Source of the DNA: Cellvibrionales bacterium UBA4495
GTDB taxonomy: Bacteria > Pseudomonadota > Gammaproteobacteria > Pseudomonadales > Porticoccaceae
Length of the DNA stretch: 17,936 nt
NCBI GenBank assembly: GCA_002388905.1
Contig: DGNJ01000058.1
Span: 78,264 to 96,199 of the forward strand
Direction of reading: 5' to 3'
Part shown: piece by piece, positions 6,155-12,511 of the stretch
Layout: each line of letters opens with the position of its first letter
Numbering within the stretch: position 1 is the first letter of the stretch
Made by a program: the position numbers and the translations under genes
The notes under the pieces: generated by a model
What the model saw: only the letters and a program-made list of their open reading frames with translations
The model's database searches: none
What the model was told of the DNA's origin: nothing

Positions 6155-7297
6155 CTACCAGTTGAGCTCCCGCCCCCACTCGCGCAGGTCCTGAACAAAG
6201 AGATCCGGTTCCTGCATGGCGGCGAAGTGTCCGCCCCGGGGCATGGGCGTATAGCGGGTGAGGTTATAGGCCAACTCCACCCGGCTGAGGGGTGCGGCCG
6301 GCATGAGGGCATCCCCCGGGAAGGCCGCATAGGCCGTGGGCGTTTCGCAGCGCTGTCCTTCCGGCAAAATGCCGAGACCGTCCTCGACCACGCCCCGGTA
6401 GAAACCCAGGGAGCTGGAGAAGCTGTCGGTCATCAGGTAGATCATCGCGTTGGTGATCAGGTCGTCCAGGCCAAACACTTCCTCCAGGTCCCTGCCGTTC
6501 ATGTCGGTCCAGTCGTGGAAGCGTTCGAGCATCCAGGCCGCCTGGCCCAGAGGGTTGCCGGCGGTGGCCCAGACCAGTGAGTGGGGTCTTGTCATATGCA
6601 GGTGGCTGTAGGCGCCCAGCTGCTGCTGGGCCGCCTGGCTGGCCTCCAGCCATTCGGTTTCTTCCCGGTTGGCGGGTTCGGCCAGGCTGCGGAAGGCCAG
6701 CATATTGAGGTGGATCCCCGCCAGGTTGTCGCCATGATCCAGGCCCAGCCAGGAGGTGACAATCGCCCCGAAGTCGCCACCCTGGGCGGCGTAGCGCCTG
6801 TAACCCAGGTGGTCGGTCATCAGGCTGTTCCAGAGTTCTGCCGTTTCCCGCTGGCCCATGGGGCCATGGGGTTTGCCGGAAAAACCGTAGCCGGGCAGGC
6901 TCGGGATTACCAGATCAAAGGCATCCTCCGGCCTGCTGCCGTGGCGGGAGGGGTAGGCCAGGGGCTCGATCACCTTCCAGAATTCGTGGTGGGAGCCCGG
7001 CCAGCCGTGGCTGATCAGCAGGGGCTTGCGGCCCCGGGCCTCGCCCGCCACATGGACAAAATGGATGGGCAGGTCGCCGACGACGGCGGTGTACTGGGGA
7101 TGGCGGTTCAGGGATTCGGCGGCGGCCTGCCAGTCGTAGGCCGTCACCCAGTGGTTCTGGATTCTCGCCAGAAATGTCCTGTCGCAACCCAATGACCAGT
7201 CCGCGGTGGCCGGCGTCTCCGGCAGGGGGCAGGCTTCGATGCGTTCCAGCAACTGCCGGACATCCGCTTCGCCCCATTGCACGCGGAAGGGTGTCAT
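6155..7297 (-). CDS. EHN-type epoxide hydrolase (alpha/beta hydrolase)
   Basis: A 380-residue protein with the epoxide hydrolase N-terminal domain (about 1-110) followed by an alpha/beta-hydrolase domain. Visible motifs are HGWPGS (about 97-102, oxyanion hole), PSLPGYGFSG (about 132-141), the nucleophile elbow GGDFGA with Asp175 (Asp is the hallmark of epoxide hydrolases and dehalogenases), and RGGHFAAMQEP with the catalytic His357. I could not place the charge-relay acid with certainty. The family opens epoxides to diols through an ester intermediate; some members may hydrolyse other small rings. It overlaps the upstream acyl-CoA dehydrogenase gene by 4 bp (ATGA) and is last in its operon, before a clear terminator. 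An epoxide hydrolase translationally coupled to acyl-CoA dehydrogenases suggests an oxygenated or cyclic substrate. Confidence 0.92.
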   Translation of the reverse strand: MTPFRVQWGEADVRQLLERIEACPLPETPATADWSLGCDRTFLARIQNHWVTAYDWQAAAESLNRHPQYTAVVGDLPIHFVHVAGEARGRKPLLISHGWPGSHHEFWKVIEPLAYPSRHGSRPEDAFDLVIPSLPGYGFSGKPHGPMGQRETAELWNSLMTDHLGYRRYAAQGGDFGAIVTSWLGLDHGDNLAGIHLNMLAFRSLAEPANREETEWLEASQAAQQQLGAYSHLHMTRPHSLVWATAGNPLGQAAWMLERFHDWTDMNGRDLEEVFGLDDLITNAMIYLMTDSFSSSLGFYRGVVEDGLGILPEGQRCETPTAYAAFPGDALMPAAPLSRVELAYNLTRYTPMPRGGHFAAMQEPDLFVQDLREWGRELNW

Positions 7298-8367
7298 GAA
7301 TCTTCTCCGTCAGCGGTTGCCGGCGCGGTGATATGGGGCCACAGCTTCTCGCCACCGGCGGCCAGAACTTCCCGTCCCAGGCGCTCGGCCCACCAGTTTT
7401 CGCTGCCGCCCTCGCTGCGCCACTGCCACAGGCGGCGGCTGTAGTAGTGGAGGATGTGTTCGTCGGTGAAACCGATGGCGCCGAAAACCTGGTGAGCCGC
7501 CTCGGCGCCTCGGGTCGCGGCGGGGCCGGTCCGGGCCTTGGCCACGGTGGCGCCCTGGATCGCACGGTTCCTGTCCACCTGGCGGCAGGCATAGAGACCC
7601 GCCACCCGGGCGGCGGCGGCCTGGGACGCCATTTCGGCAATCATATGCTGGACGGCCTGGAACTTGCCGATGGGCCGGCCGAACTGCTCACGGTCGTTGC
7701 CGTATTCGACGCAGAGACTCAGCAGCCGATCCAGCAGGCCCGCCATCTGCACTGTGCGCAGGGTGGCAATATGGGGCAACAGGCCCAGTTCACCCACAAG
7801 GTCACCGATCTCGGCGAAATCGATCGGGGTTGCCTTGTGGCACTGGACCCGGCTCGATGGAATCCGGGCCAGGGTGTCCACGGCCGACAGCTCGAGAGAC
7901 TGCCGGTCCATGAGGCAGAGATGGGTGGACTGGTTTTGTCGCGCCACCACCAGCAGGTAATCGCATTGCGAAAGCCAGGGCACCAGCGATGCCGACCCGG
8001 ATACCCGGCCGCCTTCATCCAGGGCCATGATCTCTTCGGCCAGGGCCACCGGGCCGTCGGGGATTTCCAGGCCCGCCCGTCCCAGGGCCCAGGCGGCGAT
8101 CATGGTCTCCCCCAGGGGTACCGGTGCGGCCCACTCGCCGGCGGTGCGCAGGGCCGGTTCCGCTTCCTCCCAGGTCAGGCCGACGCCGCCGGCTTCCTCG
8201 GGAGCCAGCGCCAGGCGCACACCGATTTCCTCCAGGGCATCCCACAGGGCCCTGTCGAACCGGCCCTGTTCGACCGCGACAATCCGCTCCCGGTCCACTT
8301 CCCGGCTGAATAGCCGCTCCAGCTGTTCGGCGAGTAATTCGCCGATGGTCGTTTCTTCCGTACTCAT
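7294..8367 (-). CDS. Acyl-CoA dehydrogenase, small/divergent subunit
   Basis: A 357-residue acyl-CoA dehydrogenase-family protein with a degenerate middle domain. The N-terminal helical domain (about 1-115) has EEAGGVGLTWEEAE. The C-terminal flavin domain is recognisable by REQFGRPIGKFQAVQHMIAE (about 226-245) and HQVFGAIGFTDEHILHYYSR (about 292-311). In the usual catalytic 'YEGTSE' position it has SEGGSE, so Glu319 may be the base that removes the alpha proton. The middle beta domain lacks the usual SEP-x-x-GSD and W-x-x-G-x-K motifs found in its partner. It overlaps the partner ACAD gene upstream and the epoxide hydrolase downstream by 4 bp each (ATGA). Pairs like this commonly form alpha2beta2 enzymes for bulky substrates such as steroid side chains. 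Confidence 0.9.
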   Translation of the reverse strand: MSTEETTIGELLAEQLERLFSREVDRERIVAVEQGRFDRALWDALEEIGVRLALAPEEAGGVGLTWEEAEPALRTAGEWAAPVPLGETMIAAWALGRAGLEIPDGPVALAEEIMALDEGGRVSGSASLVPWLSQCDYLLVVARQNQSTHLCLMDRQSLELSAVDTLARIPSSRVQCHKATPIDFAEIGDLVGELGLLPHIATLRTVQMAGLLDRLLSLCVEYGNDREQFGRPIGKFQAVQHMIAEMASQAAAARVAGLYACRQVDRNRAIQGATVAKARTGPAATRGAEAAHQVFGAIGFTDEHILHYYSRRLWQWRSEGGSENWWAERLGREVLAAGGEKLWPHITAPATADGEDS

Positions 8368-9524
8368 CGTAATCCCAGCCCCTTGGCGATAATACCGCGG
8401 AGAATTTCCCGTGTGCCGCCACGCAGCGAGTAGGAGGGGACGTTCTGGGTCAGAATGCCCTCCAGTTCGCTGAGCCGGTTACCCTGCTCAATGGTGGCGG
8501 GCAGGTCGAGCAGGTCCCTGGCAAGGTTGGGGATCTGTTGCTCGTGACTGTTGCCCAGGTCCTTGACCAGCGCCGCTTCCCGGGCGGGCGTTTTACCCTC
8601 GGCCAACTGGCCCAGCACCGACAGGGACATTTCCCGCAGAATCACCAGGTCTGCCACCGTGGCGCCGATCTCGCGGGCGGCCAGTCGATCGGGCGACCCC
8701 CGCTTGTTGATGGCGTCGACCAGTTCGGGCAGAACCGGAAAACAGCTCATAAAGCGGTCCGGCTGACTGCGTTCGAAGGCCAGCTCCGAGGTGGCCTGCT
8801 TCCAGCCGTTGCCTTCCTCGCCGACCAGCATGTCATCGGGAACAAAGGCCTCGTCGAAGAACACCTCGTTAAAATGATTTTCGCCGGTCAGGTCGCGAAT
8901 GGGACGGACCTCGATGCCGGGCGTTTTCATGTCGATCAGAAACTGGGACAACCCCTCGTGCTTGACCTTGGTGTCGCCCCCGCCGGTGCGGAACAGGCCG
9001 ATCATGTAGTCGCACAAATGGGCGTTGGTGGTCCAGATCTTGGTGCCGGTCAGCAGCCAGCCGCCGTCGGTCCGTACCGCCTTGGCACGGATGGAGGCCA
9101 GGTCGGAGCCGGAATTGGGTTCGCTCAGGCCGATGCAGAAGGAGGCCTCCCCCCGGGCGATGGCCGGCAAAAAGCGCCGGCGCTGCTCCTCGGTGCCCAG
9201 CCGCAGCAGCAGGGGGCCGCTCTGGCGGTCGCCGAACCAGTGGGCACCCAGGGGCGCACCGGCGGCGAGCATTTCCTCCACCACCACGTGGCGCTCCAGG
9301 TGAGAACGCTCGCCACCGCCGTATTGCGTCGGCCAGGTCATGCCGATCCAGCTCTTGTCGGCGACGGCGCGGCTGAAATCCTTGTCGAACCCGGTCCAGG
9401 AGTGGCCCACTTTCCAGCCCGACCAGTCCCGGCCTGCCTCCCGGAGGAATTCCCGCACCTGCTCGCGCAGGGGTTCGAGCTCCGGAGGGATTTCCAGGGG
9501 TTTGAACGTAAATGGCGAGGACAT
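8364..9524 (-). CDS. Acyl-CoA dehydrogenase, large/canonical subunit
   Basis: A 386-residue acyl-CoA dehydrogenase with all three domains. WPTQYGG (about 64-70), GLSEPNSGSDLAS (about 132-144) and WLLTGTKIWTTNA (about 156-168) are the flavin/substrate motifs of the middle domain. The C-terminus ends RGGTREILRGIIAKGLGLR, so the canonical catalytic Glu site of medium-chain enzymes is replaced by Arg. ELAFERSQPDRF places Glu251 near the position used by isovaleryl-CoA dehydrogenase (Glu254), which could be the base; alternatively the partner supplies it. A good AAGGA ribosome-binding site precedes the ATG. It follows the SDR gene by 57 bp and overlaps the next ACAD by 4 bp. It would introduce the alpha-beta double bond in an acyl-CoA, passing electrons to ETF. 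Confidence 0.93.
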   Translation of the reverse strand: MSSPFTFKPLEIPPELEPLREQVREFLREAGRDWSGWKVGHSWTGFDKDFSRAVADKSWIGMTWPTQYGGGERSHLERHVVVEEMLAAGAPLGAHWFGDRQSGPLLLRLGTEEQRRRFLPAIARGEASFCIGLSEPNSGSDLASIRAKAVRTDGGWLLTGTKIWTTNAHLCDYMIGLFRTGGGDTKVKHEGLSQFLIDMKTPGIEVRPIRDLTGENHFNEVFFDEAFVPDDMLVGEEGNGWKQATSELAFERSQPDRFMSCFPVLPELVDAINKRGSPDRLAAREIGATVADLVILREMSLSVLGQLAEGKTPAREAALVKDLGNSHEQQIPNLARDLLDLPATIEQGNRLSELEGILTQNVPSYSLRGGTREILRGIIAKGLGLR

Positions 9525-9563
9525 CGCTTTTCCTTATCTGGTTAAAACACGGCTTGGTTAAAC

Positions 9564-9581
9564 GCGGCTCAGCTTAGCCGC
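9564..9581 (-). other. Intercistronic hairpin between SDR and ACAD genes
   Basis: GCGGCT (9564-9569) and AGCCGC (9576-9581) form a 6-bp GC stem immediately after the SDR stop codon. On the minus strand it is followed by GTTTAACC, too weak a T-run for a firm terminator. It may stabilise the upstream message or cause partial termination within the operon. Confidence 0.35.
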
Positions 9582-10352
9582 CTACATGGCGATCGTGTAC
9601 CCGCCGTTAACGGAGAGAACCTGGCCGGTAATGTAGGAAGCCCCTTCGGAGAGCAGGAAGCACACCGGCACAGACACCTCTTCCGGCGTGGAAAAGCGGC
9701 CCATGGCGATCTGCTCGAGGTACTTGTCCCGGAAGCGATCGCTGCGGGCGGTTTCGGTCATGGCGGTTTCCACCAGGCCGAAGCACACGGCGTTGGCGCG
9801 GATACCGAATTTCGCCCACTCACGCGCCGCGGTCATGGTCATGCCGAACATGCCCGATTTGGCGGCGGCGTAGTTGATCTGCCCCAGGCTGCCCCGGCGA
9901 CCGGCATCCGAGGAGATAAAGACCATGGCGCCGGGGGCGCTTTCGCCGGCTTTTGCCCGTTCGAGCATGTGGCGGCCCACGGCCTGGGTGAAATAAAATG
10001 AACCGTTCAGGTGCACGTTCATCACCTGTTGCCATTCCTCGGCGGTCATCTTGTGGATCATTGCCGGCCGGCCAATGCCGGCGTTGTTGACCAGGCCGTG
10101 CACCGCACCGAACCTTTCCACGGCGGCATCGACCGCCCGGCCGGCCAGGGATTCTTCGGCGACGTTGCCGGCAACGGGCAGAAAATCGGCGCCGTGTTTT
10201 TCGGCGATATTGTTCAGGTTGTCCTCGTTGAGGTCCACGCCGACCACCCGGGCGCCGAGTTCCATGGCCAGTTCGCTGATGGCCAGGCCGATTCCCTGGC
10301 CCGCGCCGGTGACGATGAGGGTGCGTCCTTCTAGGGACATGGGGTTTTTCAT
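9582..10352 (-). CDS. Short-chain dehydrogenase/reductase (FabG-like, likely NAD-dependent)
   Basis: A classical SDR of 256 residues from the chosen start. It shows TGAGQGIG (about 15-22, Rossmann glycine motif), VVGVDLNE with Asp40 at the end of the second strand (an acidic residue favours NAD over NADP), NNAGIG (about 89-94), SSDAG, and the catalytic YAAAK (Tyr161, Lys165). The C-terminus YITGQVLSVNGGYTIAM is typical of 3-oxoacyl reductase/3-hydroxyacyl dehydrogenase members. The frame is open to an ATG at 10391, but that codon lies inside a strong predicted -10 box, so the ATG at 10352 is chosen; an ATG four codons later is also possible. It heads the minus-strand operon with two ACADs and an epoxide hydrolase, so a hydroxyacyl-CoA or a hydroxyl produced by epoxide opening is a plausible substrate. 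Confidence 0.92.
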   Translation of the reverse strand: MKNPMSLEGRTLIVTGAGQGIGLAISELAMELGARVVGVDLNEDNLNNIAEKHGADFLPVAGNVAEESLAGRAVDAAVERFGAVHGLVNNAGIGRPAMIHKMTAEEWQQVMNVHLNGSFYFTQAVGRHMLERAKAGESAPGAMVFISSDAGRRGSLGQINYAAAKSGMFGMTMTAAREWAKFGIRANAVCFGLVETAMTETARSDRFRDKYLEQIAMGRFSTPEEVSVPVCFLLSEGASYITGQVLSVNGGYTIAM

Positions 10353-10380
10353 AACGGGGAGCCCTGGTTGCTTTTTGAAG

Positions 10381-10403
10381 ATAACTATCATAGTGTCAGT
10401 TTT
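10381..10403 (-). promoter_or_regulatory. Candidate operator overlapping the SDR-operon promoter
   Basis: On the minus strand it reads CTGAC, 9 bases, GTTAT, matching the site at 4979-5001 in spacing and 17 of 23 bases. It spans the -10 box of the predicted SDR promoter, so a bound protein would block that promoter. It also lies about 107 bp upstream of the divergent LLM gene. Confidence 0.45.
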
Positions 10404-10415
10404 TGTTCCTGTGAA
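10387..10415 (-). promoter_or_regulatory. Sigma-70-type promoter for the SDR/ACAD/EH operon
   Basis: On the minus strand TTCACA (10415-10410) and TATGAT (10392-10387) are separated by exactly 17 bp; each matches the consensus at five of six positions. Transcription would start near 10380, leaving a leader of about 28 bases before the ATG at 10352. This decides against the upstream ATG at 10391. Confidence 0.65.
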
Positions 10416-10486
10416 GGGGCAGCGCGGTCGAGGGCCCTCCCGGGTCGCGAGTATCGGGGTGTGGCATCGGCGTCATTGGGAAGAGG

Positions 10487-10508
10487 GGTGAGAGTCAGGT
10501 GAGAGTCA
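10487..10508 (+). repeat. Perfect tandem 11-bp repeat containing a duplicated ribosome-binding site
   Basis: GGTGAGAGTCA occurs twice back to back (10487-10497 and 10498-10508), ending one base before the ATG of the LLM gene. With the A preceding the second copy, AGGTGAG provides a Shine-Dalgarno 6-7 bases before the ATG; the first copy duplicates the core 11 bp further upstream. GTG codons within the repeat are out of frame with the gene. Confidence 0.75.
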
Positions 10509-10509
10509 T

Positions 10510-11547
10510 ATGCTGAAGCTGGGTTTGATGTTGAATTATGCGGGCCGGCAGGTTTCGATCCCCATGGATCTGGTCCACGAAGTCGAGCGGCTGGGTTTCG
10601 ATTCGGTGTGGGTTTCGGAAGCCTACGGTTCCGATGCGGTTACCGTTGCCACCTGGATACTGGCAAGGACTGAAAAAATACGGGTGGGCACGGGCATCAT
10701 GCAGATGCCGGCCCGCACGCCGGCCATGGCGGCGATGACGGCAATGTCGCTTCACCAGTTGTCGGAAGGACGTTTTATCGCCGGGCTGGGAGCCTCCGGA
10801 CCGCAGGTGGTCGAGGGCTGGCACGGGGTGCCCTACGGCAAACCCATTACCCGGACGAAGGAATACGTTGAAATCATGCGTCGCATCTTTGCCCGCGACA
10901 GGCCGGTGGAATTCCAGGGTGAGGTCTACCAATTGCCCGCCCAGGGTCCCAATGCCACGGGCCTGGGCAAGCCCCTTAAATCCATTCTCGGCGCCGCTCC
11001 CGAAATCCCCATCTACACGGCCTCGGTAACACCCGCCGGTATGAGGGCCGCCGCGGAAGTCGCCGACGGCGTTCTGCCAATCTGGATGAGCCCCGAGAAA
11101 TTCGACCTGCTGCGCACCAGTCTCGACGAGGGCTTTGCGCACAGTGGCCGTACGCTCGAGAACTTCGATGTGGCACCGGCGGTCAGGGTGGTCATGGGCG
11201 ACGATCTCGATGAGTGCCGGTTGCCGGTCAAGCGCGAAATGGCGCTTTATGTCGGCGGCATGGGCTCGCGCAAGAAGAATTTCTACAATGATTATTGCCG
11301 TCGCATGGGTTACGGGGACGCAGCCCGGGAAATCCAGGAGTGCTTCCTGGGCGGTGACCGGGAGGGTGCTGCCCGGGCGGTTCCCGACGCGCTCGTTGAC
11401 GAGACGGCACTGGTGGGGCCCGAAGAGCGAATTCGCGAGCGCGCCGGGGCCTGGAAAGCGGCGGCTCGCCGGAACGAAGTCTCCACCGTTATCGTCTCCA
11501 CCGAACAGCCGGAGGTGTTGTCGATCCTGGTGGATTGCCTGCTGTAA
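10510..11547 (+). CDS. LLM-class (luciferase-like) flavin/F420-dependent oxidoreductase
   Basis: A 345-residue bacterial-luciferase-like TIM-barrel protein. The pattern MLKLGLMLNYAG (first strand), HEVERLGFDSVWVSEAYGSDA (about 23-43), KIRVGTGIMQMPARTP and SEGRFIAGLGASGPQVVEGWHG is characteristic of the LLM class. Its closest-looking relatives are annotated as F420-dependent oxidoreductases, but cofactor choice between FMN and F420 cannot be read from sequence and many gammaproteobacteria lack F420. No F420-biosynthesis gene is in view. It is divergent from the SDR operon and 138 bp upstream of an enoyl-CoA hydratase gene on the same strand. In a catabolic cluster it might hydroxylate, desaturate or reduce the substrate. 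Confidence 0.88.
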   Translation: MLKLGLMLNYAGRQVSIPMDLVHEVERLGFDSVWVSEAYGSDAVTVATWILARTEKIRVGTGIMQMPARTPAMAAMTAMSLHQLSEGRFIAGLGASGPQVVEGWHGVPYGKPITRTKEYVEIMRRIFARDRPVEFQGEVYQLPAQGPNATGLGKPLKSILGAAPEIPIYTASVTPAGMRAAAEVADGVLPIWMSPEKFDLLRTSLDEGFAHSGRTLENFDVAPAVRVVMGDDLDECRLPVKREMALYVGGMGSRKKNFYNDYCRRMGYGDAAREIQECFLGGDREGAARAVPDALVDETALVGPEERIRERAGAWKAAARRNEVSTVIVSTEQPEVLSILVDCLL

Positions 11548-11685
11548 CCTTGTACCGGCGCAGGTGCCGGGCGTGCGCCGGGCCCGTCGCCGGTGTTGCC
11601 CGGCAACCCCCATATCGGCTAGTATAACTGACTGGTTGTTATTTATTGCAAAGCCCTGCGGGGCCGATAACCGAGGATATTTCCT
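11548..11685 (+). promoter_or_regulatory. Intergenic region with probable promoter for the downstream beta-oxidation genes
   Basis: The first half (11554-11607) is very GC-rich, with ACCGGCG/CGCCGGT arms (11554-11560, 11588-11594) and a GTTGCC-C-GGCAAC palindrome (11595-11607), perhaps ending the LLM transcript though no T-run follows. The second half turns AT-rich and holds TATAAC (11623-11628), a plausible -10 with no clear -35, and the operator-like motif. GAGGA (11673-11677) is the ribosome-binding site of the next gene. Confidence 0.45.
11623..11645 (+). promoter_or_regulatory. Candidate operator upstream of enoyl-CoA hydratase operon
   Basis: It contains TAACTGAC followed by GTTATTTA, and then TTGCAA at 11646-11651. 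The same three blocks occur in the same order at 4063-4087 beside the TetR gene, there with 1 bp rather than 5 bp between the first two. ATAAC (11624-11628) and GTTAT (11638-11642) form inverted arms 9 bp apart. Confidence 0.45.
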
Positions 11686-12465
11686 GTGAGTGAGCCATCC
11701 CGATTCCTGATCACGGAGATGCCGGCGGACCACGATCACGTGCTGGTGGTTACCATCAACCGTCCCCCGGCCAACCCCCTGAACCTGGCGATGTTTAACG
11801 AACTGGGGAATATTTTCGACAGTATTGCCGAGCGGCGCGAAGTGAGGGCCGTGGTGCTTACCGGCAGCGGCGACCGGATTTTCTGTGCCGGTGCCGACGT
11901 CAAGGAAATCAACAAGCGCACGGTGGAATCCTCTTATGACCGCTCCGTGGTATACCGCCGCTGTTTTGACGCCATCTATCGTTGTCCCGTGCCGGTGATT
12001 GGTGCGGTGAACGGCTCGGCCCTGGGTGCCGGCATGGTGCTTGCGGCCTGCTGCGATATGGTCGTCGCCGCCGAGGGCGCCCGATTCGGGATTCCCGAGA
12101 TCAATGTGGGCACCCTGGGCGGTACCCGCCATGCCGCCGGCATGGTGCCCGAACGGATGATGCGCTATATGGCGCTGACCGGGGACACGCTCGGCGCGGA
12201 GGAGCTTCACCGGGTCGGCAGTATCCTCAAGGTCCTGCCCGCCGGGGAGGTGTTGCCCGAGGCCCTGGCGATCGCCGACGGCATCGCCAGGAAGGCGCCC
12301 AAGATGATGCGCATGATGCGCGAGGCCATGCTCCTGGCCGGTGAGATGCCCGTTTACGAGGGTTATCGCCTCGAGCAGCTTTTTACCAATGTCGCGGTGG
12401 ACCTGTCCGAATCCCGCGAGGCATCCGCCGCCTTTCTCGAAAAGCGGGACCCTGAATTCGACTGA
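11686..12465 (+). CDS. Enoyl-CoA hydratase/isomerase family protein
   Basis: A 259-residue crotonase-fold protein. FCAGADVKEI (about 66-75) and GSALGAGMVLA (about 110-120) form the oxyanion hole. Of the two hydratase glutamates, the second is kept (Glu138 in GIPEINVG) while the first aligns with Val118 (GAGMVLA). One-glutamate crotonases are often isomerases or act on unusual substrates. The start is GTG with GAGGA 8 bases upstream; no better ATG is near. It leads a run of four complete genes plus a truncated fifth on the plus strand that carries out the later beta-oxidation steps, and it likely has its own promoter in the 138-bp gap upstream. Confidence 0.92.
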   Translation: MSEPSRFLITEMPADHDHVLVVTINRPPANPLNLAMFNELGNIFDSIAERREVRAVVLTGSGDRIFCAGADVKEINKRTVESSYDRSVVYRRCFDAIYRCPVPVIGAVNGSALGAGMVLAACCDMVVAAEGARFGIPEINVGTLGGTRHAAGMVPERMMRYMALTGDTLGAEELHRVGSILKVLPAGEVLPEALAIADGIARKAPKMMRMMREAMLLAGEMPVYEGYRLEQLFTNVAVDLSESREASAAFLEKRDPEFD

Positions 12466-12470
12466 AACCA

Positions 12471-12488
12471 GGGCGCCGGCTGGCGCCC
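12471..12488. other. Intercistronic GC hairpin
   Basis: GGGCGCC (12471-12477) and GGCGCCC (12482-12488) are perfect inverted arms around GGCT, just after the crotonase stop codon. There is no T-run, so it is more likely a message-stability or partial-termination element than a full terminator. Confidence 0.4.
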
Positions 12489-12511
12489 CGACATCCATTG
12501 GGATAGTTCTT

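Noticed and set aside
6155..7297. Haloalkane dehalogenase as alternative identity
   Set aside because: The Asp nucleophile fits both, but the EHN N-terminal domain and HGWPGS motif are those of the epoxide hydrolase group.
12341..12511. Upstream extension of the thiolase frame
   Set aside because: It lies within the end of the hydratase gene; thiolase homology begins right after the ATG at 12512.
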